Shown: one piece after another, positions 41,473 to 49,556 of the stretch | Layout: each line of letters opens with the position of its first letter | How positions within the stretch are numbered: the stretch's first letter is position 1 | Origin: VRUE01 sp963725085 | GTDB lineage: Bacteria; Actinomycetota; Thermoleophilia; Solirubrobacterales; 70-9 | Reading direction: 5' to 3' | NCBI GenBank assembly: GCA_963725085.1 | Contig: CAVRXM010000005.1 | Span: forward strand, 806,001 to 870,000 | Length of the DNA stretch: 64,000 nucleotides | Position numbers and translations under genes: made by a program | The notes under the pieces: generated by a model | Seen by the model: the letters and a program-made list of their open reading frames with translations, nothing else | What the model was told of the DNA's origin: nothing | The model's database searches: none

Positions 41473-43626
41473 ATGGCTCGGCGAACCCGAAGGCGGCGAC
41501 GCAGGTCGCACAGAAATCACTGGAAGCTGCTCCTGGTCGGCGGCGTCCTCCTCGTGCTGCTCTTGGCCGGCGGCACCGTCGCCGCGACCTGGGCGATCGG
41601 CGTCTACAACTCCGCGCCGCCGCTGTCCAGCCTGAAGCCGGTGCAGCGCGGCCGCTCCTCGGCGATCTTCGCCGCCGACGGATCGCTGATCGGCTTCATC
41701 CGCGCCAGCACCATCCGCCAGCCGATTCCCGCGCGCGCTCTCCCGCAGGACCTCAAGGACGCCACCGTGGCGATCGAGGACAAGGGCTTCTTCGACCACG
41801 GGGCGATCGACCCGGCGTCGATCGCCCGCGCTGCCTGGAAGGACCTGCTGGCAGGCGGTAAGCCTGTCCAGGGCGCCTCGACCATCACCCAGCAGCTCGT
41901 CCGCAACCTCTATATCCGCAACCCCGAACAGACGCTCGAACGAAAGCTGAAGGAAGTCCGCCTCGCCTTCGAATTGGAGGACGCGCACTCCAAGCACTGG
42001 ATCCTCACCCAATACCTGAACACCGCCCCGTATGGCACGGTGGAAGGTGAGACGGCGGTGGGGGCGGAAGCCGCGGCGCAGACGTACTACGGCGAGCCCG
42101 CCAAGGACCTGAGCCTGCCCAAGGCGGCCCTGATCGCCGGCCTCCCGCAGGCGCCGTCCGAATACAACCCGTTCTTCGACCCCAGGGCCGCGCTCGAACG
42201 CCGCAACGAGGTGCTGGAAGCGATGGAGGACCAGGGGTACATCAGCAATCGCAGGTACCGCACGGCGATCCACCGGGGCCTGGGGCTGAACCCGGGCCAC
42301 AAGTACCAGGTGATTCGCGACCCGTTCCTCTTCGACCTGGTCCAGCAGGAGCTGATCGACAAGTACGGCATCAACACCGTCCGCTACGGGGGCCTCAAGG
42401 CCTACACGACAATCAACCCCGAACTCCAGGAACTGGCCCAGGCCGCGGTCGACTCCTGCTCGGTCTGCTACCCCGAAGGCGGGCCGGCGGCGGCGCTGGC
42501 CTCGGTCGACCCCTCCAACGGCGAGATAGTCGCGCTCGCCTCCACTCCCGGATCTGCCGAAGAAAGCCAGTTCAACTACGCCTGGCAGGCGCACCGGCAG
42601 CCCGGCTCCTCCTTCAAGACCTTTGTCCTGAGCACCGCGATCAAGCAGGGGATCGATCCCTACTCGACGTACTACGACGGCACCTCGCCGAAGACGCTGG
42701 AGATCCCGGGCGGGGGCACCTGGACCGTCCACAACGCCGAGCCGGGCGGGGGGACGATGTCGCTCGCCAGCGCCACCTGGGACTCGGTCAACGCCGTCTT
42801 CGCCCAGCTCGACCTTGACGTCGGCCCCGAAAACGTCACGCACACGGCCCATCAGATGGGGATCACCTCGCCGCTCGAATCGGTGCCCGCCGAGGCGATC
42901 GGCGGGCTGCGGGTCGGCGTCACCCCGCTGGAAATGGCCTCGGCGTACGCAACGCTCGCCGATGGCGGCATCCGCCATCGACCCACGGCGATCGGCCGCG
43001 TGGAGTTCCCGAGCGGCAAGGTCGACGAACCCAATCCCGACACGGGCGAGCGCGTCCTCACCGAGGGTGAGGCATACGAAGTCACCAGTCTGCTCGAGGG
43101 CGTGATCACCCAGGGGACCGGCGCCGGCTACACCTCGATGGGCTGTTCCGCGGCGGCGGGCAAGACCGGCACCTCAGAGGGGCTCTCCGACGCCTGGTTC
43201 GTCGGCTACACGCCGCTCTTCTCGACGGCGGTTTGGGTCGGGCACCCGCAGTCCCGGGAAGAAACCGGCTTCGGCGGTCCGACCGCAGGGCCGATCTGGC
43301 GCTACTTCATGGAACAGGCCGTCAACGGCAACTGCCCCGAATTCGGGGTGCCGTCCAGCCTCCCCGAACTCTCCGGGCTGCACACAGAACACACCTCCGG
43401 CTACTCGTCCTCGACGAGCGGCGAAAGCGAAGGCGAATACGAATACGAAGAACTCGAACCGGAAGCAAGCGGCGGCGAAAAGGAAGGCAACAAGGCGAGC
43501 GGCAACGAACCGAGCGCGGCCCCGGAATCGAGTCCCGCGCCCGAATCCGCGCCGGCACCCGCTCCCACGCCCGAACCGGCACCCGCTCCAGCGCCCTCCC
43601 CCTCAGGGGGCGTCGGCGCCCCCTGA
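41473..43626 (+). CDS. Class A penicillin-binding protein (PBP1A-type murein synthase)
   Basis: A bifunctional peptidoglycan glycosyltransferase-transpeptidase of 717 residues. A basic N terminus (RRTRRRRRRSHR) precedes one membrane helix (LLLVGGVLLVLLLAGGTVAA). The glycosyltransferase has the catalytic Glu in ATVAIEDKGFFDHGAID and GASTITQQLVRNLY. The transpeptidase has SxxK in PGSSFKTF (about residue 378), SVN in WDSVNAVF and KTGT in AAGKTGTSEG. All key residues are present. The C terminus is an acidic then Pro/Ala-rich tail (PAPAPTPEPAPAPAPSPS) rather than PASTA domains, probably spanning or contacting the wall. It stands 117 bases after the TetR gene, codirectional. Function is confident. 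Confidence 0.96.
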   Translation: MARRTRRRRRRSHRNHWKLLLVGGVLLVLLLAGGTVAATWAIGVYNSAPPLSSLKPVQRGRSSAIFAADGSLIGFIRASTIRQPIPARALPQDLKDATVAIEDKGFFDHGAIDPASIARAAWKDLLAGGKPVQGASTITQQLVRNLYIRNPEQTLERKLKEVRLAFELEDAHSKHWILTQYLNTAPYGTVEGETAVGAEAAAQTYYGEPAKDLSLPKAALIAGLPQAPSEYNPFFDPRAALERRNEVLEAMEDQGYISNRRYRTAIHRGLGLNPGHKYQVIRDPFLFDLVQQELIDKYGINTVRYGGLKAYTTINPELQELAQAAVDSCSVCYPEGGPAAALASVDPSNGEIVALASTPGSAEESQFNYAWQAHRQPGSSFKTFVLSTAIKQGIDPYSTYYDGTSPKTLEIPGGGTWTVHNAEPGGGTMSLASATWDSVNAVFAQLDLDVGPENVTHTAHQMGITSPLESVPAEAIGGLRVGVTPLEMASAYATLADGGIRHRPTAIGRVEFPSGKVDEPNPDTGERVLTEGEAYEVTSLLEGVITQGTGAGYTSMGCSAAAGKTGTSEGLSDAWFVGYTPLFSTAVWVGHPQSREETGFGGPTAGPIWRYFMEQAVNGNCPEFGVPSSLPELSGLHTEHTSGYSSSTSGESEGEYEYEELEPEASGGEKEGNKASGNEPSAAPESSPAPESAPAPAPTPEPAPAPAPSPSGGVGAP

Positions 43627-43913
43627 GGGGTTGGAGCTGCTCGACGTCCGGACCATCGGCGCGAGTGACGTTCCCACGGAAGCTCGCGACGCTGGGGCTG
43701 CGACTTGCTGACGTCGTACAGCGTCAGTTCCTTGAGCGGGCGATTGGGGGTCACCTGATTCGTCACGCTCCATCCGACGCCAGCGCATGTCTCAGCGTTC
43801 GCCGTGGTGGATCGGGCGAAGGCGGAAGTCCATGCCGCTGAGCTTCGAACAGGCAATTTGATGGTTTGGCCAGAAGGGTTGCGCTCAAACCCCAGCCAAG
43901 TTATTAGTGCACC
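43627..43913. other. Gap between PBP gene and oxidase operon
   Basis: 287 bases. A minus-strand frame here (with LKELTLYDVSKSQPQRRELP) looks mildly protein-like but has no start, runs antisense into both flanking genes and shows no family, so I do not call it. The AT-richer end (43850-43910) probably holds the operon promoter. No clear hairpin was seen after the PBP stop. Confidence 0.4.
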
Positions 43914-46900
43914 ATGGATACGGATCAAACGGTCGCTGCTGAGCACTTTGACGCGGTGATCGTCGGCTCGGGCTTCGGCGGCTCGGTGATGGCCTGCCGG
44001 CTCGCGGAGGCCGGGCGGCGGGTGCTGGTGCTGGAGCGCGGGAAGCGCTATCCGCCGGGGTCCTTCCCGCGCAGCCCGCTCGGGATGAGCGACAATTTCT
44101 GGGACCCGAGCGAGGGGCTGCAGGGGATGTTCGACGTGTGGTCGTTCGAGGGCCTTGAGTCGATCGTGAGCAGCGGCCTCGGCGGCGGCTCGCTGATCTA
44201 CGCGAACGTCCTCATCCGCAAGGACCCGAAATGGTTCGTGCACGAGCAGCCGGGGGCCGGCTACGAATACTGGCCGGTCAGCTACGAGGAGCTCGAGCCG
44301 CACTACGAGCAGGCCGAGAAGATGCTCGGCGCGACGCCGTACCCGCTCGAGAGCTCGCCCTACGACGCCACGCCTAAGACGATCGCCTACAAATCTGCCG
44401 CGCAGGAACTCGGCCGCGATTGGTTCCTGCCCAACCTCGCGGTGACCTTCGCGCCGGAGCCGGGCACCGAGCCGATTCCGGGCGAGCCCATATATGAGTC
44501 AAGGCCGAATATCCACAGCCGCACCCGCCAGACCTGCCGCCTCGTCGGCGAGTGTGACGTCGGCTGCAACTTCGGCGCCAAGAACTCGCTCGACTACACC
44601 TATCTGACCGCCGCCTGGCACGCCGGCGCGGACATCCGCAGCAGCTGCGAGGTGCGGGGCTTCGAGCCGCGCGACCCCGGTGGCTACGCGATCCACTACG
44701 TCACCCACGACCCCGAGAGCGAGGGCCAGCCAGCCGATACGGCGAACATGCCGCGGACGACGGTCAGCGCCGACCGCCTGGTGCTGGCGGCGGGGACGCT
44801 CGGCTCCACCTACCTTCTGCTGCGCAACCGCGCCGCCTTCCCCAGGCTGAGCAACGCACTCGGCACGCATTTCTCGGGCAATGGCGATCTTCTGACCTTC
44901 GCAGTCCGCTGCACGCAAGCCGACGGGAACGGCGGGCGTAAGCCGCGGATGATCTCCCCGGGGTACGGGCCGGTGATCACCAGCGCGATCAGAATTCCCG
45001 ACGAGCTCGACGGCGGCGGCGAGGAGGGACGGGGGTTCTACGTCGAGGACGCCGGCTTCCCCGAGTTCGGCAACTGGATGCTGCAGGGCGTCGACTCGCC
45101 CGGAATCGTCGCCCGCATGGCGCCGGGCATCATCGCCCGGCTGGTTCGCCGCGTCCTTCGCCGCGACCGCGACACCTCGCTCAGCGCCGAGATCTCCTCA
45201 CTGTTCGGCGACTGTGGGCTATCCGCGGGGGTGCTGCCGCTGCTCGGCATGGGCCGTGACATCCCCGACGGGAAGATGTCGCTGGAGGATGGTCGCCTGC
45301 AGCTCGACTGGCACAAGCACGGCCGCTCGGCGGAGTACTTCGACCGCGTACGCGAGCTCTGCGAGCAGATCGCCGACAAGCTCGGCGCCGACTTCCAGGA
45401 CAATCCCCTGTGGTACCTGAACCGGCTGATCACGGTACATCCGCTCGGCGGCTGCCCGATGGGCAACAGCAAGGAGGACGGCGTCGTTGACTCCAATGGC
45501 GAGGTCTTCGGCCACCCCGGGTTCCACATCGTCGACGGGTCGATCATGCCCGGCCCGGTGGGCCCCAACCCGAGCCTGACGATCGCGGCGATGGCGGACC
45601 GTTCGGCCGACGCGATCCTCGAGGGGCGCACTGCCGACCTGACGCATCCGGTGCGGCCGCAGATGCCAGCGGCGGCCCCTGCGTGGGCAGTGGACGACCC
45701 CACCGTGCCGGTCGCGGAGCACCGCGGGGTCTCGATCGCTTTCACCGAGGAGATGAAGGGGTTCGTGAGCTTCGGCGAGCGCGACTTCGAGCGCGGCCAC
45801 GACGATGGCAAGCGCGGCGAGACCCGCTTCATGTTCCACCTGACGATCACCGCGGACGACCTCGATCGCTTCAGCGCCGACCAGCGCCACCTCGCCCGGG
45901 CGGAGGGCTACGTGCGCTGCGATGCCCTCGGCGGGGAGCGCCCGGTCGAACGGGGCGACTTCAACCTGTTCGTGAACGTGGATGGGGACCAGCGGAACAA
46001 GCGCATGCTCTATCGCCTTCACTTCACCGACGCGGAGGATCATCCGCTGACGATGACCGGGTTCAAGGTGGTCAGGGACGACCCCGGCATCGACAACGTC
46101 TGGAAGGACACCTCGACCCTCTACACGCGCGTGCTGGCGGGGCACCTCGAGCCGGATGGAGACGAGTCGGCCGAGGTCGTCGCCGCCGGCATCCTCCACA
46201 TCGAGCCGCTCGACTTCGCCAAGCAGCTGACGACGTTCGACACCGAGCCCGACGGTAGGGTGGACGCCGTCGCCCGCTTCGGCACACTGTTCGCCGGCAG
46301 CCTCTGGGACGTCTACGGCCCCCATCGCAAAGAGGGGTGGGTGAGGGCGGCGGACCAGCGCGAAGAGATCGTGCAGTTTACCGCCGGTGACGGTCTCGAA
46401 TGCAACCTGATCCACGTCACCGGCAAGCATGCGCCGGCAAAGGGCCCGGTTCTGCTTGTCCACGGCGCGGGCGTGCGTGCCAACATCTTTCGCGCCCCGA
46501 CCCGGCGCAACGTCGTCGACTTCTTGGTCGAGGACGGCTACGACGTTTGGCTCGAGAACTGGCGGGCCAGCATCGACATTCCCCACAACAAGTGGACGCT
46601 CGACCAGGCCGCGGTGTTCGATCACCCGCGGGCGGTGCGGAAGGTGGTCGAGAAGACCGGCGCCGAGCAGATCGAGGCGGTGATCCACTGCCAGGGTTCG
46701 ACCAGCTTCACGATGTCCGCCGTCGCCGGGCTCGTGCCGGAGGTGAAAACGATCGTCGCCAACGCGGTAACGCTACACCCGGTGGTGCCGCGCTTCGCCG
46801 AGGCGAAGCTGCGGTTCGCGATTCCGCCGGCTGCCCGAGTGCTCGGCTACCTCAACCCGCAGTGGGGACTCACCGGGGCACCCTGGGTGTTCCCGAAGCT

Positions 46901-47384
46901 GCTGCACGCCTTCGTGCTCGCCACGCACCACGAGTGTGACAACCAGGTCTGCCGGCTGGCCAGCTTCACCTACGGCGTCGGCTTCCCGACGCTGTGGCGC
47001 CACGAGAACCTGAATCCGGAGACGCACGAGTGGCTCAAGTACGAGTTCGCCGACGTGCCGCTGACGTTCTTCGAGCAGATCCTCGCCTGCGTCAAGGCCG
47101 AGCACCTGGTCTCGGTCGACGGCCGCGAGGAGCTGCCCCGGGACTTCGTCGCCGGGCCGCCGCAGACCGATGCCCGCTTCTCCTTCCTCTCCGGGGAGGT
47201 CAACAACTGCTTTCTGCCAGAGAGCCAGCACCGCACCCATGAGTGGTTCGAGCGACACAGCTCGGGCCGCCACACCGCGCACTTCTTCCCGGGCTACGGA
47301 CACCTCGACGTCTTCATGGGCCAGCGAGCGGACGAAGACATCTTCCCGGTCATCGTCGAAGAGCTGGAGAAAGGGGCCAGCTGA
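43914..47384 (+). CDS. GMC (cholesterol-oxidase-like) oxidoreductase fused to alpha/beta hydrolase
   Basis: A two-enzyme fusion of 1,156 residues. Residues 1-565: a FAD-dependent GMC oxidoreductase with dinucleotide-binding AVIVGSGFGGSVMACRLAEA, SSGLGGGSLIYANVLI, a four-cysteine-type segment (TCRLVGECDVGCNFGAKNS), catalytic-region HPLGGCPMG and the C-terminal FAD box GPNPSLTIAAMADR. This is the sub-family that includes cholesterol oxidase, which oxidises sterol or other hydrophobic alcohols. Residues 590-770: a beta-rich linker (FTEEMKGFVSFGERDFERGH). Residues 830-1156: an alpha/beta hydrolase with GPVLLVHGAGVRANIF, nucleophile elbow HCQGSTSF (Cys in place of the first elbow Gly) and catalytic His in FFPGYGHLDVF. 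It is the first gene of a six-gene operon; its TGA overlaps the next ATG. The substrate is unproven; an ester or lactone of a hydrophobic alcohol is plausible. Confidence 0.9.
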   Translation: MDTDQTVAAEHFDAVIVGSGFGGSVMACRLAEAGRRVLVLERGKRYPPGSFPRSPLGMSDNFWDPSEGLQGMFDVWSFEGLESIVSSGLGGGSLIYANVLIRKDPKWFVHEQPGAGYEYWPVSYEELEPHYEQAEKMLGATPYPLESSPYDATPKTIAYKSAAQELGRDWFLPNLAVTFAPEPGTEPIPGEPIYESRPNIHSRTRQTCRLVGECDVGCNFGAKNSLDYTYLTAAWHAGADIRSSCEVRGFEPRDPGGYAIHYVTHDPESEGQPADTANMPRTTVSADRLVLAAGTLGSTYLLLRNRAAFPRLSNALGTHFSGNGDLLTFAVRCTQADGNGGRKPRMISPGYGPVITSAIRIPDELDGGGEEGRGFYVEDAGFPEFGNWMLQGVDSPGIVARMAPGIIARLVRRVLRRDRDTSLSAEISSLFGDCGLSAGVLPLLGMGRDIPDGKMSLEDGRLQLDWHKHGRSAEYFDRVRELCEQIADKLGADFQDNPLWYLNRLITVHPLGGCPMGNSKEDGVVDSNGEVFGHPGFHIVDGSIMPGPVGPNPSLTIAAMADRSADAILEGRTADLTHPVRPQMPAAAPAWAVDDPTVPVAEHRGVSIAFTEEMKGFVSFGERDFERGHDDGKRGETRFMFHLTITADDLDRFSADQRHLARAEGYVRCDALGGERPVERGDFNLFVNVDGDQRNKRMLYRLHFTDAEDHPLTMTGFKVVRDDPGIDNVWKDTSTLYTRVLAGHLEPDGDESAEVVAAGILHIEPLDFAKQLTTFDTEPDGRVDAVARFGTLFAGSLWDVYGPHRKEGWVRAADQREEIVQFTAGDGLECNLIHVTGKHAPAKGPVLLVHGAGVRANIFRAPTRRNVVDFLVEDGYDVWLENWRASIDIPHNKWTLDQAAVFDHPRAVRKVVEKTGAEQIEAVIHCQGSTSFTMSAVAGLVPEVKTIVANAVTLHPVVPRFAEAKLRFAIPPAARVLGYLNPQWGLTGAPWVFPKLLHAFVLATHHECDNQVCRLASFTYGVGFPTLWRHENLNPETHEWLKYEFADVPLTFFEQILACVKAEHLVSVDGREELPRDFVAGPPQTDARFSFLSGEVNNCFLPESQHRTHEWFERHSSGRHTAHFFPGYGHLDVFMGQRADEDIFPVIVEELEKGAS

Positions 47385-48295
47385 TGAGAATCCCGGAGCG
47401 CCTCAAGCGGCAGGAGGGACGTCATGCGCTCGTCGACGGCATTCGCTTCGCCCTGCCGGTCAACTCGGAGGACACGCCTTCGCTGATGGCGATCTTCCCA
47501 ATCGACGCCGGCAAGGCGGGCGAGCTGATCCCCGGCGACGAAGTTCACCCCTTCCGGCTCTGGGGAAACCGCGGCGCGCTTGTCGTCACGGTAGTGAACT
47601 ACGAGATGACCGACATCGGGCGCTACGTCGAGTTCTCGATCGCGATCGCCTGTACGCACGGTGACCGGCCCGGGCCGGCGCTCCTGCCGGCGCTCTTCAG
47701 GCGGCACTACGGGACCGGACAGTACGTGTTCGACCTCCCGGTCAGCAGCGAAATCTCGGTCAAGGGCGGCAAGGGCATCTGGGGCATGCCCAAGCACCAG
47801 GCCAACCTCGACTTCGTGATCGCGAAGCGGACCGTGTCGAGCCAGTACGACCTCGACGGGCAGCTCGCCATGCGGATCGAGATCGACCGGCCGCGTTTCG
47901 CCGGCCTGCCGGTCGGCGCCGCCGCCGTCAACTACTGCTCCTTCCGCGGCATGCTGATGAAGTCATACATCTACTTCCAGGGGACGGCGGGCTTCAACCT
48001 CCCCTTCACGCGCTCCGGGCGGCTGGTCATCGGCGACCACCCGCGACTCGCAGTGCTGAAGGAGCTGGACATCGCCGAGCGGCCGCTGCTGACGGCGTGG
48101 TTCCCGCGGACCGGCGGGGTGCTCGACGACCACTTCGAGGGCTGGTTTCTCAACTTCGAGCAGCCGCCCACCGATATTCCAGAGGGGCTCGAGGGCGTAG
48201 TCGATCTCGGCCAGAGCCAGGAGTGGCTCCCGCCGCCAAACGACCCGGCCCTCGATGGGGAGGACAGCCAGAGCACTGCGCCGGAGCCACGATGA
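47384..48295 (+). CDS. Acetoacetate-decarboxylase-family protein
   Basis: 303 residues with the layout of the acetoacetate decarboxylase (ADC) family: MAIFPIDAGKAGELIPGDEV, ALVVTVVNYEMTDIGRYVEF, YGTGQYVFDLPVSSEISVKG and GKGIWGMPKHQANLDF. The pattern V-x-G-x-x-x-W-G-x-P-K carries the region around the Schiff-base lysine. Family members decarboxylate beta-keto acids or catalyse related aldolase-type steps. Members in gene clusters of this kind are uncharacterised as far as I know, and the true reaction may differ. ATG 47384 shares one base with the preceding stop (TGATG), and its own stop overlaps the next start (ATGA), so translation is coupled on both sides. Confidence 0.85.
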   Translation: MRIPERLKRQEGRHALVDGIRFALPVNSEDTPSLMAIFPIDAGKAGELIPGDEVHPFRLWGNRGALVVTVVNYEMTDIGRYVEFSIAIACTHGDRPGPALLPALFRRHYGTGQYVFDLPVSSEISVKGGKGIWGMPKHQANLDFVIAKRTVSSQYDLDGQLAMRIEIDRPRFAGLPVGAAAVNYCSFRGMLMKSYIYFQGTAGFNLPFTRSGRLVIGDHPRLAVLKELDIAERPLLTAWFPRTGGVLDDHFEGWFLNFEQPPTDIPEGLEGVVDLGQSQEWLPPPNDPALDGEDSQSTAPEPR

Positions 48296-48756
48296 GCGAG
48301 ACCGCGAACGCAATCGTCGCCGGGCTGATGCTGCTGTTCGCCTCGATGTACCTGGGCACCGGCTGGTCGCTCATCTTGTTCTCCTTCCCGCTGGCGCCCC
48401 GGCTCACCCCGGAGACCTATGCGCTGCCGTTCATCGAGCCGGTCGAGAACGCCACCCGCTTCTTCACCTACATGACGATCGCGATGATGATCGCCGCCGC
48501 AGTCCTGATCTTGGGCGAGGCCGGCAGCGCGTATCTGTGGTCACCGATCGTCTACCTGGTCGCCGTGATCGCGGCCACCGCGCTCACCATGCTGTTCATC
48601 TTCCCCTACAACAAGGAGCTCGAGGCCGGCGTCACCGATCCGGATCGATTGCACACGCTGCTCGGCAAGTGGATGCGGCTGAACGTCGTCCGCGTCTCAC
48701 TCTGGACCGTGCAGTGGCTCGCCATCGCGCTCTATTTCGTCCTGAAGGCGGCCTGA
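48292..48756 (+). CDS. Four-helix membrane protein (DUF1772-like)
   Basis: 154 residues, four predicted membrane helices: IVAGLMLLFASMYLGTGWSL, FFTYMTIAMMIAAAVLILG, IVYLVAVIAATALTMLFIFP and VSLWTVQWLAIALYFVL. Polar loops include RLTPETYALPFIEPVENATR and YNKELEAGVTDPDRLHTLLG. Length and the final tryptophan-containing helix resemble DUF1772 (anthrone-oxygenase-like) proteins, but similarity is only general. The ATG overlaps the ADC stop by four bases (ATGA). In this operon it may hold a hydrophobic substrate or anchor the soluble enzymes at the membrane (inference). Confidence 0.8.
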   Translation: MSETANAIVAGLMLLFASMYLGTGWSLILFSFPLAPRLTPETYALPFIEPVENATRFFTYMTIAMMIAAAVLILGEAGSAYLWSPIVYLVAVIAATALTMLFIFPYNKELEAGVTDPDRLHTLLGKWMRLNVVRVSLWTVQWLAIALYFVLKAA

Positions 48757-48757
48757 A

Positions 48758-49132
48758 ATGTCGGACTCGCTCCTCCGCCGGACGCTGATCGCGATCTCGG
48801 CGCTGACCGTCGTCTCGGGCGCGGTGCAGGCGCTTGCCCCGCGGCGTTTACTGCGTTCGCTGATGGTTGAGGACGACGCGACCACGCGCCACCTGTTCGG
48901 CACGATCGGGATGTTCATGGTCATCGTCGGGGGCGGGCTCTTGAACGCGCTGCTGCGTCCGGGGCGGGATCCGGTGATCGTCTTCTGGGCGGCGGCGCAG
49001 AAGATCGGCGCCTTTCTCGCCGTGGGAATCGGGGTCAGGCGGCGGATCTTCTCGCCGCTCGCCCTTGGCGTCGCCTTCTTCGACTTGCTCTCGGGGCTGC
49101 TCGCGGCGGCGTACTGGCGGCGGATCCGGTGA
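48758..49132 (+). CDS. Small membrane protein, unknown function
   Basis: 124 residues with an N-terminal amphipathic stretch, then membrane segments IAISALTVVSGAVQAL, LFGTIGMFMVIVGGGLLNAL, PVIVFWAAAQKIGAFLAVGI and LALGVAFFDLLSGLLAAAYW. The motif FWAAAQKIGAF recurs in small actinobacterial membrane proteins without a known role. It starts one base after the preceding stop, and its stop overlaps the next start (GTGA), so it is a true operon member. Confidence 0.8.
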   Translation: MSDSLLRRTLIAISALTVVSGAVQALAPRRLLRSLMVEDDATTRHLFGTIGMFMVIVGGGLLNALLRPGRDPVIVFWAAAQKIGAFLAVGIGVRRRIFSPLALGVAFFDLLSGLLAAAYWRRIR

Positions 49133-49554
49133 GGCGCCGCGGAGCGCTGCCACTGCTGAGCGATGCCTTCTTCTACGGCTACACCGGGATGTGCGCCGTG
49201 GCTGGCGCGGCCGGAGACGCCTTCGGACGCAGCGACGTTGCCCTGATCTCCGGGTTCGATCGGCACGATGAGCTCTCCGAGCGCTCGGGGGCGACGATGA
49301 TGAGTCAGCATCGCTTCCTGCGGGCGATGGAGATGGGGTTCGAGGTGCTCTCGCTTTGCGAGCGCAGGCGGATCTACCGCGACCCGGCGACCAACCGCCC
49401 CTTCCTCTCGCTGATGGGCTCGGGGATTGCCGCACGGGCCGTCGCTCCCCCGGTCGATGGGCCACCGCCGGCGAACGCCTACGTCTTTGGCGGCTCCGGG
49501 CTTCTCGGGCTCGCCGTGATCTTCGCCCACCCCCGCTCGACCCCGCGCCGCTAG
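49129..49554 (+). CDS. Unknown operon protein with C-terminal hydrophobic stretch
   Basis: 141 residues starting at GTG 49129, overlapping the previous stop by four bases. Segments: LSDAFFYGYTGMCAVAGAAG (hydrophobic), DVALISGFDRHDELSERSGA, MMSQHRFLRAMEMGFEVLSL, YRDPATNRPFLSLMGSGIAA and a Gly-rich end YVFGGSGLLGLAVIF. I do not recognise the family. Codon use and tight overlaps on both sides show it is real. The conserved-looking RFLRAMEMGFEVL and RDPATNR could be a binding surface. It may be a partner of the downstream patatin. Confidence 0.65.
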   Translation: MRRRGALPLLSDAFFYGYTGMCAVAGAAGDAFGRSDVALISGFDRHDELSERSGATMMSQHRFLRAMEMGFEVLSLCERRRIYRDPATNRPFLSLMGSGIAARAVAPPVDGPPPANAYVFGGSGLLGLAVIFAHPRSTPRR

Positions 49555-49556
49555 AG

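Noticed and set aside
41329..42978. Minus-strand frame of 549 codons
   Set aside because: Antisense of the PBP1A gene, whose catalytic motifs are all present on the plus strand.
43401..44303. Minus-strand frame across the PBP-oxidase gap
   Set aside because: Mildly protein-like only in the gap; it is antisense to both flanking genes, without a start or family match.
45219..46688. Minus-strand frame of 489 codons
   Set aside because: Antisense of the GMC-hydrolase fusion; His/Val/Arg-rich shadow text.
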